The notes beneath the pieces are model-generated. The model made no database searches. It was not told the origin of the DNA and was given only the letters and a program-made list of their open reading frames with translations. The translations under genes were made by a program, and so were the position numbers. From Bacteroidota bacterium (lineage in GTDB: Bacteria; Bacteroidota; Bacteroidia; Bacteroidales; UBA10428), in the NCBI GenBank assembly GCA_016699695.1, contig CP065006.1, positions 558,001 through 622,000 of the forward strand: a stretch of DNA of 64,000 nucleotides. Direction: 5' to 3'. Below are positions 35,418-44,575 of this stretch, piece by piece; the first letter of the stretch is position 1; each line of letters starts with the position of its first letter.

Positions 35418-36134
35418 TTATTTCTCCCAGTTTCCGGCATTGTTAGTTGTTTCTGTTAATGACCCCACACGTATTCCTTCAAAACCTCCATACTTGGTCT
35501 TTTCGTCGATAAAGTTTGATATCAATTGCTTATCAAGTCCGTTTAACAGGTCGATATAACGTGCATAACATTCGAAAACTTTTACTTTTACCTTCGAAGC
35601 AGTTTCAAGTTCAGCAGCTCCCATTGTAAATTCAATATTCTCGGTATAGGGTACATACCGGATATTTGTAATGTCGTAATTCTTTGCCTTCCACAGCGAA
35701 TCCTTCACACTTACATAAGCTACAGATTTTTGAAGAATACCCAATTTAATCGCTTCTTCTTTGGTTATCTCATCTTGTTTCCATGCTCCCGGAGTAACTT
35801 CAACAATGTTATCAATTGCAAACGAATCGGTCTGAACAAAATGGATTAAGGTATCGAAACTGGCTGTATAGCGGTTATGCTTATCTTTAAAGCTTCCTTG
35901 TATTTGGCGGATATCTATCAAACGTTCGATGGTAGCTTCGCTTCTCATTTTCAAATGTCTTTCGAATTTGATAGGCTTATTGATGTTCAGAAAGAGTAAA
36001 TAAGATAAAACTACAATCAGCACGGCAAATACAATCTGAAACACCAAGCGTATTTTTGGAAATTTATTTACGATAAATATCGAAGGGATGCCCACTAGTA
36101 TCACTGCTAACAAGAGAAGTACATAAGTTGTCAT
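35418..36134 (-). CDS. Membrane protein of unknown function, Bacteroidota-type
   Basis: Two hydrophobic segments at residues ~2-24 and ~31-50 precede a soluble, probably periplasmic domain (about residues 60-238) without a motif I can name. Similar proteins often accompany DUF3822 and rsmD. It starts a three-gene run with them (12 bases to DUF3822, 3 to rsmD). Confidence 0.8.
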   Translation of the reverse strand: MTTYVLLLLAVILVGIPSIFIVNKFPKIRLVFQIVFAVLIVVLSYLLFLNINKPIKFERHLKMRSEATIERLIDIRQIQGSFKDKHNRYTASFDTLIHFVQTDSFAIDNIVEVTPGAWKQDEITKEEAIKLGILQKSVAYVSVKDSLWKAKNYDITNIRYVPYTENIEFTMGAAELETASKVKVKVFECYARYIDLLNGLDKQLISNFIDEKTKYGGFEGIRVGSLTETTNNAGNWEK

Positions 36135-36341
36135 ATCAATAGTGTTTTTTCGGTTATAGACGTGATAAAACTGCTGCGAATTTATAAAAAAAAATCAGAT
36201 TGACGAACCATATCTGTTTCCCTTTAGAATTTTCTTGTGAATGATTGCATGAAAATTTAGGCTTTTTAAGAAACATTGTTAAAATTACGTTTATATTGTT
36301 TGGTTTAATGCTAAATTTCATAACAAAGTCAACCTTTATTT

Positions 36342-37760
36342 ATGCTCGGTACCAGGATATCGGAAAGTGTTTCAAAAAAATTGAATTACACCCCAACCCC
36401 TTCTCAGGACTTGCTGATAAAGGAGTTGTCGGAATTTTCATTGGCAGGTCGCGATGGAGATGTATTGCTCGTTAAAGGTTTTGCTGGAACCGGAAAAACC
36501 ACCACACTAAGTGCATACATAAAAACATTGAATGAGCTAGGCACAAAAAGTATACTACTTGCCCCTACCGGAAGAGCTGCTAAGGTTTTAATGAATTATG
36601 CGGGGCACACAGCTCAGACAATCCATAAGAAAATCTACCGGCAAGTTTCATCTGTAGATGGTTTTGGTCGGTTTCAACTCGACAGAAACCTGCATAGCCA
36701 AACCATTTTCGTAGTCGACGAGGCTTCCATGATACATCATGAACAAAACAATGCTTCGCCTTTTGGTAGCGGGTCTCTTCTGCTCGATTTGTTGCACTAC
36801 GTAAACAATGGAAAGGGATGTAGGTTGATTTTAATGGGTGACACTGCCCAATTACCTCCAATAGGAACTTTACTGAGCCCGGCCCTTGATAAGGATGAAA
36901 TCAGAAAGGCTGGGTTTTCGGTGAAAGAAATTACCTTAAGCGATGTGGTGCGCCAAACAGAAACTTCCTCCATCTTGACGAATGCCACTAATATTCGGAA
37001 TAAAATCGAAACCAACAATTTTACATTGCCCCTATTTAATTTTAGCCATGGAGATCAGGTTGTTTCGTTGCCTGGCAGTGAGTTAATCGAAGCACTCGGC
37101 AACAGCTACAACCGTTGTGGCACTAAAAACACTCTTGTCATTTGCCGCTCGAACAAAAGAGCTAACAAATATAATATGGGCATCCGTCACCAGGTTTTCT
37201 GGCGCGAAGAAGAGCTTTCGCCAGGAGATATGCTGATGGTAGTGAAAAACAATTATTTCTGGCTTAAAAATTCTGAAGCTGCCGATTTTATTGCCAATGG
37301 CGATATAATAGAACTTCTGAAGGTAAAGAAGTATAGCGAGCTTTATGGGTTTCGCTTTGCCTGGTGCACCGTAAGACTTGTTGATTACGAAATTGAACTC
37401 GACACCATTTTGCTTCTCGACTCGCTCCATAGTGAATCGGCAGCTTTAAGTACCGAGCAGAACAAACAATTGTTCTATTCCATTCTGGAAGATTATGAAC
37501 AGATAAAACCAAAAAAGAAACAATACGAAATGGTTCGGCAAAACGAATATTTCAATGCCCTTCAGGTAAAATATGCCAATGCCGTAACCTGCCATAAAGC
37601 GCAAGGCGGACAATGGAAAGAAATATATGTCGATGCTGGCTACCTTACCCCCGAAAACATCGACAAAGAATACTTGCGATGGCTATATACCGCAGTTACA
37701 AGGGCTACCGAGAAAGTATACCTGGTAGGATTTAAAGAAGAATACCTGAGTGGTAGCTAA
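36342..37760 (+). CDS. SF1 DNA helicase, RecD-like with UvrD_C_2 domain
   Basis: The 472-aa ATPase has Walker A GFAGTGKTT (about residues 46-54), Walker B with VVDEASM, motif III GDTAQLPPIG, and the C-terminal helicase motifs VTCHKAQGGQW and LYTAVTRATEKVYLVG. It lacks the extra N-terminal domains of RecD2, so it is a minimal SF1B-type helicase as widely found in Bacteroidota. Role in repair or recombination is inferred from the family. It is divergent from the DUF3822 run and convergent with the subtilase. Confidence 0.93.
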   Translation: MLGTRISESVSKKLNYTPTPSQDLLIKELSEFSLAGRDGDVLLVKGFAGTGKTTTLSAYIKTLNELGTKSILLAPTGRAAKVLMNYAGHTAQTIHKKIYRQVSSVDGFGRFQLDRNLHSQTIFVVDEASMIHHEQNNASPFGSGSLLLDLLHYVNNGKGCRLILMGDTAQLPPIGTLLSPALDKDEIRKAGFSVKEITLSDVVRQTETSSILTNATNIRNKIETNNFTLPLFNFSHGDQVVSLPGSELIEALGNSYNRCGTKNTLVICRSNKRANKYNMGIRHQVFWREEELSPGDMLMVVKNNYFWLKNSEAADFIANGDIIELLKVKKYSELYGFRFAWCTVRLVDYEIELDTILLLDSLHSESAALSTEQNKQLFYSILEDYEQIKPKKKQYEMVRQNEYFNALQVKYANAVTCHKAQGGQWKEIYVDAGYLTPENIDKEYLRWLYTAVTRATEKVYLVGFKEEYLSGS

Positions 37761-37770
37761 AAATGATTCG

Positions 37771-37806
37771 AAAAAAAAACAGCAGGAGTTTTATATGCTC
37801 CTGCTG
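37771..37806 (-). terminator. Terminator after the subtilase gene
   Basis: Nine-base-pair arms (CAGCAGGAG at 37780-37788, complement at 37798-37806) are followed on the minus strand by a nine-T run. Confidence 0.9.
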
Positions 37807-37831
37807 CTTCTATTGATATTCAATTAAACTA

Positions 37832-39451
37832 TTATTGCTTCGAAACGGTTTCTGCCAGTTTCAGAGCTTCGTACACATTCACCACACCCCCTGTGAGGGA
37901 AAGATCTTTAAACGGAACAATTGTGGCTTTTTTGCCTGTGGTTCCGGGAAGTTTGACATCATAATCGTTGGTTACTGCCGATTTTAAGATGATATCTTTT
38001 ACCTGGGCAGCGCTAAGCATGGGGTAGTACGATTTAATAAGGGCAGCTACTCCACTTACCACTGGGGCAGCAAAACTGGTTCCGCTGGCTACCTCGTATT
38101 CATTGCCGGGTGCGCAGAGCAAAAGGTCATGCCCTGGTGCAAACAAATCGACCTGTTTTTTGCCATAGTTGGAAAAACCTGCAACCAGGTTGTTCTTTTT
38201 AGCCGAAATAGCAGAAGCTCCAACAGTAATGTAATTATTGACCAACAATTCTGCACCAGACGAATAGCGGTTTGGGAAATTCTCTTCTATATCGATATTG
38301 TTGTTGTCGTTTCCGGCAGCATGGACCAATAACACATTGGCCGCATCGGCAAGCTTCACAATGCTATCGACAAAATGCTTCTGAGGCGAATAGCTTTTAC
38401 CAAAACTCATATTAATAATTTCAGCACCATTGTCGATGGCATACTTTATCGAAGCTGCCACATCTTTGTCCCATTCATCGCCATCGGGTACGGTACGAAT
38501 AGCCATAATGCGCACATTATCTGCAATACCATTCACACCTATGTTATTGTTTCGAACTGCAGCAATGGCTCCTGAAACCATGGTGCCATGGCCCGGTTCT
38601 TCGCCCATTACGTCGTTGTTGCCATACTGGCTCGTGAGCCATTGTTGCTCATCATCGCCTATTACCTCGCGTGCTTTAAAATCGGGGTTATAATGGTAAT
38701 CTATCCTGTTTTGAAGGTATTCGGAGTATTTGTCAATACGCTCCTGGTTGATTCCCTGTTTCGAGGCCATGGTAATAAACCTCCGGGCAGAGTCGGCTAA
38801 GGACTTTTTTTCCAGCTTAAGGGCTTTTATTTCTTTTTCTGTATAGTTTTCTTTTCCTGTTAGAACGCGAAGTATAGAATCGTAGCGAACAAAATCAGAT
38901 GCAATTTTTGTGACATACTGATAATTTGCATCGGCTTCCGATTTCTTGGCTTCGAAGTCTGTTACTACTTTTTTATATTGTTTCAGACTCTCGTCTTCGG
39001 AAGCCAGAAGCGAATCCTGGTTCATTCCTGCATATAGTTCCTGATAAAGAGCATACAAGCGCGTAAGTTCCAGAGTTGCATGATGGATATTTTCTCCTTG
39101 CGCGTTACCAATAAAGTTCCAGCCATGAATATCATCGATATAACCGTTGTTATCGTCGTCGATTCCGTTGTTTGGAATTTCCTTTTCATTCACCCATAAA
39201 ATACTTCTCAGGTCTTCGTGTGTGGTATCGACCCCCCCATCAATTACAGCCACTATCACTGTTTTAGACTGCTTACCCTGAAGCAATTCAGCATATGCTT
39301 TTTCAGTGCTGATACCCATTACCTTATCGATAGTGGGATCGAGATTTTGCCAATTGGCCTGTTTTAGCGAATCGCCTTTATCAAGCGCATAAACGCTAAA
39401 TGCCTGCATCATAAGTGCGGCGAGCAGAATGGTAATTTTGTTTTTTCTCAT
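37832..39451 (-). CDS. S8 family (subtilisin-like) peptidase, exported
   Basis: A signal peptide (about residues 1-22, ending VYA) leads into a subtilase with Asp71 (VAVIDGGVD), His288 (EPGHGTMVSG), Asn381 (HAAGND) and Ser459 (ASGTSFAAP). Between Asp and His lies a ~200-residue insert. The insert begins with an Asp/Asn-rich metal-binding-like loop NGIDDDNNGYIDD (about 95-107) and continues as charged helices, a style seen in other Bacteroidota subtilases. There is no C-terminal secretion (T9SS) domain, so it is probably periplasmic or surface-retained. It is followed by a strong terminator. Confidence 0.95.
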   Translation of the reverse strand: MRKNKITILLAALMMQAFSVYALDKGDSLKQANWQNLDPTIDKVMGISTEKAYAELLQGKQSKTVIVAVIDGGVDTTHEDLRSILWVNEKEIPNNGIDDDNNGYIDDIHGWNFIGNAQGENIHHATLELTRLYALYQELYAGMNQDSLLASEDESLKQYKKVVTDFEAKKSEADANYQYVTKIASDFVRYDSILRVLTGKENYTEKEIKALKLEKKSLADSARRFITMASKQGINQERIDKYSEYLQNRIDYHYNPDFKAREVIGDDEQQWLTSQYGNNDVMGEEPGHGTMVSGAIAAVRNNNIGVNGIADNVRIMAIRTVPDGDEWDKDVAASIKYAIDNGAEIINMSFGKSYSPQKHFVDSIVKLADAANVLLVHAAGNDNNNIDIEENFPNRYSSGAELLVNNYITVGASAISAKKNNLVAGFSNYGKKQVDLFAPGHDLLLCAPGNEYEVASGTSFAAPVVSGVAALIKSYYPMLSAAQVKDIILKSAVTNDYDVKLPGTTGKKATIVPFKDLSLTGGVVNVYEALKLAETVSKQ

Positions 39452-39515
39452 GGTGTTTGTTTTAGCACATTTATATTCCGGTTTAAATGTGCACGCTATA
39501 AAATCCGATATCTAT

Positions 39516-41258
39516 TTAAATATTTAAGTCCTTTTTAATGGATTCGATTTTTCCAGCTAATGTTTTTAAAACATGGCTGTATTCAGCAGCATTGCTCAAG
39601 CTTTCCTTAACTCCAAAATAGAATTTTATTTTTGGCTCAGTGCCTGATGGCCGCACCGAAACTTTTGTTCCGTCGGCTGTATAAAATTGCAGCACATTCG
39701 ACTTGGGCAAATTGATTGGTGTTTTCGACCCTGTCAACCTGTCTGTCATCTGCTGTACTTCGTAATCGGCAATGCGCACAACAGGTGAACCTCCAAGCGA
39801 TGCAGGAGGATTGCTTCGAAAATCTACCATCATTCTCTGAATCTCTTCGGCGCCGTCTTTACCCTTTCGTACCACAGAAACAAGGTCTTCGAGGTAAAAA
39901 CCATATTGCACATAGATATCGAGAAGAAGGTCGAAAAGAGATTTTCCTTGCTCCTTAGCCCATGCAGCAGTTTCGGCCACAATGGCGCATGCAGAAACAG
40001 CATCTTTATCGCGTACCTCCGGACCTACCATAAATCCATAGCTTTCTTCGCCACCACAGATAAAGGTCTTTTGTCCCTCGTATTGCTTAATCACTGCCGC
40101 AATCCATTTAAAACCTGTCAACACATCAAAATAGTCTACCTTGTATTTCTTTGCAATTTCTACGAGCAATTCACTGGTAACAATCGTTTTTACAATAAAT
40201 TCCTTTCCGGTAAGCTTATTATTCTTTTGCCATTGCGAGAGCATGTATTGGGTAATAAGGGCAGCCGTTTGGTTGCCATTCAGTATTACAAACTTTCCAT
40301 TGTTGTCCTTAACGGCCACTCCTACCCTGTCGGCATCGGGATCTGTGGCCATTACCAGCTCGGCATCAATTTTTTCTGCCTTTTCAATGGCCATTTTGAG
40401 GGCAGCTGTTTCTTCCGGATTGGGTGAATAGACCGTTGGAAAATTGCCATCCACAACATCTTGTTCCGGAACATTGTAAATGGAGGTAAAGCCAAGTTTT
40501 CTTAAAGCCAAAGGCACTAATTTCACTCCGGTGCCATGTATGGGAGTGTAAACCATTTTCAGGTTCTTATGCTTTTCGATAATTGCCGGAGAAAGTGACA
40601 AACCTTTGATCATATCGGTATATTTCTCGTCAAACGCATCACCCAAAAGTTCAATATTCGCTTCAATCCCTTCGAAGCGAATTTCATCGACCGTTTTTAT
40701 TTTTTGTACTTCGGCAATGATGTTTTTATCGTGGGGCGACACAACCTGTCCGCCATCGTCCCAGTATGCCTTGTACCCATTGTATTCCTTAGGGTTGTGC
40801 GATGCGGTAATCACTACTCCACTCTGGCAACCCAGTTGTCGGATGGCATAGGAAAGCTCGGGAGTAGGGCGAAGCGACTCAAAGAGGTACACTTTAAACC
40901 CATTGGCAGAAAATATTTTGGCAGTAGTTTCGGCAAATAATCGACTGTTGTTGCGACAATCGTATGCAATGGCAACTTTTACCTGTTTAAGAGTTTCGAA
41001 ATTCTTTTTCAGGTAATTCGATAAACCCTGGGTAGCCATTCCAACTGTATATATGTTCATGCGGTTGGTGCCTACACCCATAATTCCCCGCAGGCCTCCG
41101 GTACCAAATTCAAGCTCACAGTAAAACGATTCGACGAGTTCTTTTTCGTCGTTCTCTAAAAGCTTTTTAACCTGATTTTTGGTTTCTTTATCGTAATTAC
41201 CATTGAGCCATTCATTGGCTTTTTTCTTTACCTGTTCGAGCAAATTCTGATCGATCAT
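39516..41258 (-). CDS. Phosphoglucomutase / phosphomannomutase (phospho-sugar mutase)
   Basis: It interconverts hexose 1- and 6-phosphates, feeding glucose-1-phosphate to the nucleotide-sugar genes next to it. I start it at the ATG at 41258 (580 aa); the longer frame would run into rfbD. All four alpha-D-phosphohexomutase sites are visible: the phosphoserine loop TASHNPKEYNGYK, the metal loop DPDADRVG, the sugar-binding GGEESYGF and the phosphate-binding RPSGTEPK. Length and order fit the PgcA-like bacterial group. Confidence 0.95.
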   Translation of the reverse strand: MIDQNLLEQVKKKANEWLNGNYDKETKNQVKKLLENDEKELVESFYCELEFGTGGLRGIMGVGTNRMNIYTVGMATQGLSNYLKKNFETLKQVKVAIAYDCRNNSRLFAETTAKIFSANGFKVYLFESLRPTPELSYAIRQLGCQSGVVITASHNPKEYNGYKAYWDDGGQVVSPHDKNIIAEVQKIKTVDEIRFEGIEANIELLGDAFDEKYTDMIKGLSLSPAIIEKHKNLKMVYTPIHGTGVKLVPLALRKLGFTSIYNVPEQDVVDGNFPTVYSPNPEETAALKMAIEKAEKIDAELVMATDPDADRVGVAVKDNNGKFVILNGNQTAALITQYMLSQWQKNNKLTGKEFIVKTIVTSELLVEIAKKYKVDYFDVLTGFKWIAAVIKQYEGQKTFICGGEESYGFMVGPEVRDKDAVSACAIVAETAAWAKEQGKSLFDLLLDIYVQYGFYLEDLVSVVRKGKDGAEEIQRMMVDFRSNPPASLGGSPVVRIADYEVQQMTDRLTGSKTPINLPKSNVLQFYTADGTKVSVRPSGTEPKIKFYFGVKESLSNAAEYSHVLKTLAGKIESIKKDLNI

Positions 41259-41269
41259 AGCATGGATTA

Positions 41270-42151
41270 TTAATGAGTTGCTTTGGTTATCTTCAATTCT
41301 TCCAGAACCCTGTAAAGGCTTTCTTTCCAATAGGGAATTTCCAGTTTAAAAGTATTCTTTATCCTTGTTTTGTCCAATACGCTGTAAGCAGGCCGTGGAG
41401 CTGGCAATTGATATTCTCGTGTTAAAATGGGTTTCACTTTACAGTTTAGGCCGGCAAACGCCATAATTTCAAACGCAAAATCGTACCAGCTGCAAACTCC
41501 TTCGTTCGAAAAATGATAAACACCGGCATGCCATTCTTTGTTTGCCTGATGATTCGAAATAATGTGCATAATGGCATCAGCAAGGTCACCTGCTGCTGTG
41601 GGTGTTCCTGTCTGATCAAACACAACACCCAGCTCTTTTCTTTCGGCACCAAGCCGCAACATGCTTTTTACAAAGTTGTTGCCAAAGGCCGAATACAACC
41701 ATGAAGTACGCAAAATGATTGCTTCATTTTCCAGCATTAAAAGCCTTTCGCCTTCCAGTTTAGTTTTTCCATAAGATGAAGCCGGTTGAGTTGGATCGCT
41801 TTCTGTCAATGGCCTGTAGAATTCTCCAGAGAACACATAATCAGTAGAAATATGGACAATATGATACCTGTACTTATTAGCCAGCAAACCAAGCATCCCT
41901 GGCACTCTCGCATTCACTAATTCTGCAGTTTTTACATCCTGTTCAGCTTTATCAACAGCCGTGTAAGCAGCACAATTAATAAGGTAATCTGGCTTTTGAG
42001 CGAGAATAAACGATTCCAGCAAAGAGGCATCTGTCAAATCTAGGCTGTCGATGTCAGTATAAATGAAAGTAAATGAAGGATATTTCTTCTCTATTTTTTT
42101 AATTTCACTACCCAGCTGACCATTAGCTCCTGTTACAATAATCCTGCTCAT
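41270..42151 (-). CDS. rfbD: dTDP-4-dehydrorhamnose reductase
   Basis: It reduces dTDP-4-dehydro-L-rhamnose to dTDP-L-rhamnose with NAD(P)H. The start at 42151 (MSRIIVTGANGQLG, 293 aa) is chosen because the longer frame overlaps rfbC. The Rossmann motif GANGQLG and the catalytic SSYGKTKLEGE (Tyr, Lys) are present. rfbC ends one base upstream and the phosphohexomutase follows in the same direction. Confidence 0.95.
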   Translation of the reverse strand: MSRIIVTGANGQLGSEIKKIEKKYPSFTFIYTDIDSLDLTDASLLESFILAQKPDYLINCAAYTAVDKAEQDVKTAELVNARVPGMLGLLANKYRYHIVHISTDYVFSGEFYRPLTESDPTQPASSYGKTKLEGERLLMLENEAIILRTSWLYSAFGNNFVKSMLRLGAERKELGVVFDQTGTPTAAGDLADAIMHIISNHQANKEWHAGVYHFSNEGVCSWYDFAFEIMAFAGLNCKVKPILTREYQLPAPRPAYSVLDKTRIKNTFKLEIPYWKESLYRVLEELKITKATH

Positions 42152-42152
42152 C

Positions 42153-42704
42153 TTAATCGAAATTGATGTCGGCATTTTTCCAAGATGGAAGTTTGGCGTC
42201 TTTGGCCGACAGTATTATTTTTGAAGGAGGCAGCTGCCAATCGATATTCAAGTCGGCATCGTTATAGGCAAACCCAGCATCGTATGAGGGGGCATAAAAT
42301 TGATCGCATTTGTACATCACGGTGGCTTTTTCGCTTAACACCGAGAAACCATGAGCAAATCCTTTAGGTACCAATAGTTGTTTTTTATTTGAAGCAGAAA
42401 GCTCCACGCCAAACCACTTTCCAAAGGTGGGGGACTTACGGCGGCAATCGACAGCTACATCAAAAATAGTCCCTTCCAGTGCTCTTACCAATTTCGTCTG
42501 TGCCATGGGGGCCTTTTGAAAATGTAAGCCACGTAAAACTCCATAAGATGAATGGGATTGGTTATCTTGAACAAAATTGAGATGAATTCCTGCCTTTTCA
42601 AGTATTTGCTGATTATAAGCTTCGAAGAAGTATCCTCGTGCATCTTCTATTACCTGCGGTTCTATAACAAAGAGGTCGGCTATGAATGTGGGGATTATTT
42701 TCAC
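42153..42704 (-). CDS. rfbC: dTDP-4-dehydrorhamnose 3,5-epimerase
   Basis: It epimerises dTDP-4-dehydro-6-deoxyglucose at C3 and C5. The 183-aa cupin protein has the family motif VLRGLHFQKAPMAQTKLV with the catalytic His, and RGYFFEAYN near the N-terminus. It lies between rfbA (5 bases) and rfbD. Confidence 0.97.
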   Translation of the reverse strand: MKIIPTFIADLFVIEPQVIEDARGYFFEAYNQQILEKAGIHLNFVQDNQSHSSYGVLRGLHFQKAPMAQTKLVRALEGTIFDVAVDCRRKSPTFGKWFGVELSASNKKQLLVPKGFAHGFSVLSEKATVMYKCDQFYAPSYDAGFAYNDADLNIDWQLPPSKIILSAKDAKLPSWKNADINFD

Positions 42705-42709
42705 TTTAT

Positions 42710-43594
42710 TTAATCAAATGTTACTATTTTACTCTCGGCAATGCTAATTAAATATTGTCCGTATTGGTTCTTAAGCAGAGGTTGGGCTAGTTGAATAAGC
42801 TGCTCGCGAGAGATAAAGCCTCTTTTGTAGGCAATCTCTTCGATGCAGGAAACTTTAAGCCCCTGCCGTGCTTCGATGGTGTGAATATAGTTTCCGGCCT
42901 GAAGCAGGCTTTCGTGTGTGCCCGTATCGAGCCAGGCCATGCCTCGACCCAGTATTTCAACTTGCAAGCGGTTTTCATGGAGGTATAAGCGGTTCAGGTC
43001 TGTAATTTCCAACTCGCCACGTACCGATGGTTTCAGGTTTTTTGCCTTGTTTACCACGTCGTTGCTATAAAAGTACAAACCTGTCACGGCATAATTCGAT
43101 TTGGGTTGTTTTGGTTTTTCTTCCAGACTCACTGCCTTGCCTTCTGAATTGAACTCCACGACGCCATAACGTTCCGGATCGGTAACATAATAACCAAACA
43201 CCGTAGCACCATCTTCTAATTGAGCAGTTCTCAGCAAGGTTTTTCCAAAACCATGACCATAGTAAATGTTATCGCCCAGAATCAGGCACACACTGTCGTT
43301 GCCGATAAATTTCTCCCCTATAATAAAGGCCTGCGCCAAACCATCGGGCGAAGGCTGCTCGGCAAATTCGAAATGTATTCCCCACTGGCTGCCATCTTTC
43401 AACAATTTACGAAACAGTGGCAAATCATGCGGAGTGCTGATGATAAGAATTTCTTTAATACCGGCAAGCATCAGTACAGATAGTGGGTAAAAGATCATAG
43501 GCTTGTCATAAACCGGCAATATTTGTTTCGAAATGGTTTCGGTAAGAGGGTAAAGCCTGGTACCCGATCCTCCGGCAAGTATTATTCCTTTCAT
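42710..43594 (-). CDS. rfbA: Glucose-1-phosphate thymidylyltransferase
   Basis: It makes dTDP-glucose from glucose-1-phosphate and dTTP. The 294-aa nucleotidyltransferase starts MKGIILAGGSGTRLYPLT and carries the LGDNIYYGHG segment and EEKPKQPKSNYAVTGLYFY. The three dTDP-rhamnose genes rfbA, rfbC and rfbD are contiguous, but rfbB is not in the window. Confidence 0.97.
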   Translation of the reverse strand: MKGIILAGGSGTRLYPLTETISKQILPVYDKPMIFYPLSVLMLAGIKEILIISTPHDLPLFRKLLKDGSQWGIHFEFAEQPSPDGLAQAFIIGEKFIGNDSVCLILGDNIYYGHGFGKTLLRTAQLEDGATVFGYYVTDPERYGVVEFNSEGKAVSLEEKPKQPKSNYAVTGLYFYSNDVVNKAKNLKPSVRGELEITDLNRLYLHENRLQVEILGRGMAWLDTGTHESLLQAGNYIHTIEARQGLKVSCIEEIAYKRGFISREQLIQLAQPLLKNQYGQYLISIAESKIVTFD

Positions 43595-43607
43595 AGGTTA
43601 CCTGATA

Positions 43608-44543
43608 TTATAAGGTGCTTTTGAAATAATCGATGGTTTTAACCAGACCGGCATCGAGGTCTATCAAGGGGTGCCAGCTATTGAGTGTTTTTTTTGCTAC
43701 ACTAATATCGGGTTGCCGCTGAATCGGATCGTCGGCTGGCAATGGTTTAAAAACAATTTTTGATTTAGAGTTGGTCATCTTCAGAATCTTTTCGGCTAGT
43801 TCAATGATTTTAAATTCACCCGGATTCCCGATGTTGACAGGTCCAATTACTTCATCGCCTGTATTCATCATGCGTATCATCCCTTCTACCAGGTCATCGA
43901 CATATTGAAAACTACGGGTCTGGGAACCATCACCGTAAATGGTAATGTCTTTATTCGATAAGGCTTGAACAATAAAATTCGATACCACACGTCCGTCGTT
44001 CGGGTGCATACGCGGACCATAAGTATTGAATATTCGAATAATCTTTATCCGCACCTTATTCTGATGGTAATAATCCATAAATAGCGTCTCGGCGCATCGC
44101 TTGCCTTCGTCGTAGCAGGAACGGGTGCCAATTGGATTCACGTGTCCCCAGTAATCTTCAGTTTGAGGATGAATTTTCGGATCGCCATACACCTCGCTGG
44201 TTGAAGCCTGAAGCACCTTAGCCCTGATACGTTTGGCCAAACCAAGCATGTTGATAGCTCCCATTACCGAAGTTTTAATCGTTTTAATGGGATTGTACTG
44301 GTAATGGATTGGAGAAGCCGGGCATGCCAGATTATAAATTTCGTCCACCTCTATATAAAAAGGTGAAGTAATATCATGGCGAATCAGCTCAAAATAGGGA
44401 TGGTCCAGTAAATGAACCACATTGCTTTTAGAGCCGGTAAAATAGTTATCGAGGCAAATAACCTCATTACCCTCATTGAGCAATCTTTCGCATAAGTGAG
44501 AGCCGATGAAACCAGCACCACCTGTAACCAGAATTTTTTTCAT
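43608..44543 (-). CDS. UDP-glucuronate decarboxylase (UDP-xylose synthase), SDR family
   Basis: It decarboxylates UDP-glucuronate to UDP-xylose. I use the second ATG (44543, MKKILVTGGAGFIGSH, 311 aa). The NAD-binding GGAGFIG, the catalytic SCYDEGKR (Tyr, Lys) and the ARG-type segment IGTRSCYDEGKRCAETL typical of UXS are present. The dTDP-glucose dehydratase RfbB is an SDR too, but the motif set matches UXS. Its neighbour Ugd supplies the UDP-glucuronate substrate. Confidence 0.92.
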   Translation of the reverse strand: MKKILVTGGAGFIGSHLCERLLNEGNEVICLDNYFTGSKSNVVHLLDHPYFELIRHDITSPFYIEVDEIYNLACPASPIHYQYNPIKTIKTSVMGAINMLGLAKRIRAKVLQASTSEVYGDPKIHPQTEDYWGHVNPIGTRSCYDEGKRCAETLFMDYYHQNKVRIKIIRIFNTYGPRMHPNDGRVVSNFIVQALSNKDITIYGDGSQTRSFQYVDDLVEGMIRMMNTGDEVIGPVNIGNPGEFKIIELAEKILKMTNSKSKIVFKPLPADDPIQRQPDISVAKKTLNSWHPLIDLDAGLVKTIDYFKSTL

Positions 44544-44575
44544 GAACAATAACCCGCTTTAAATGTAAGCGCAAA

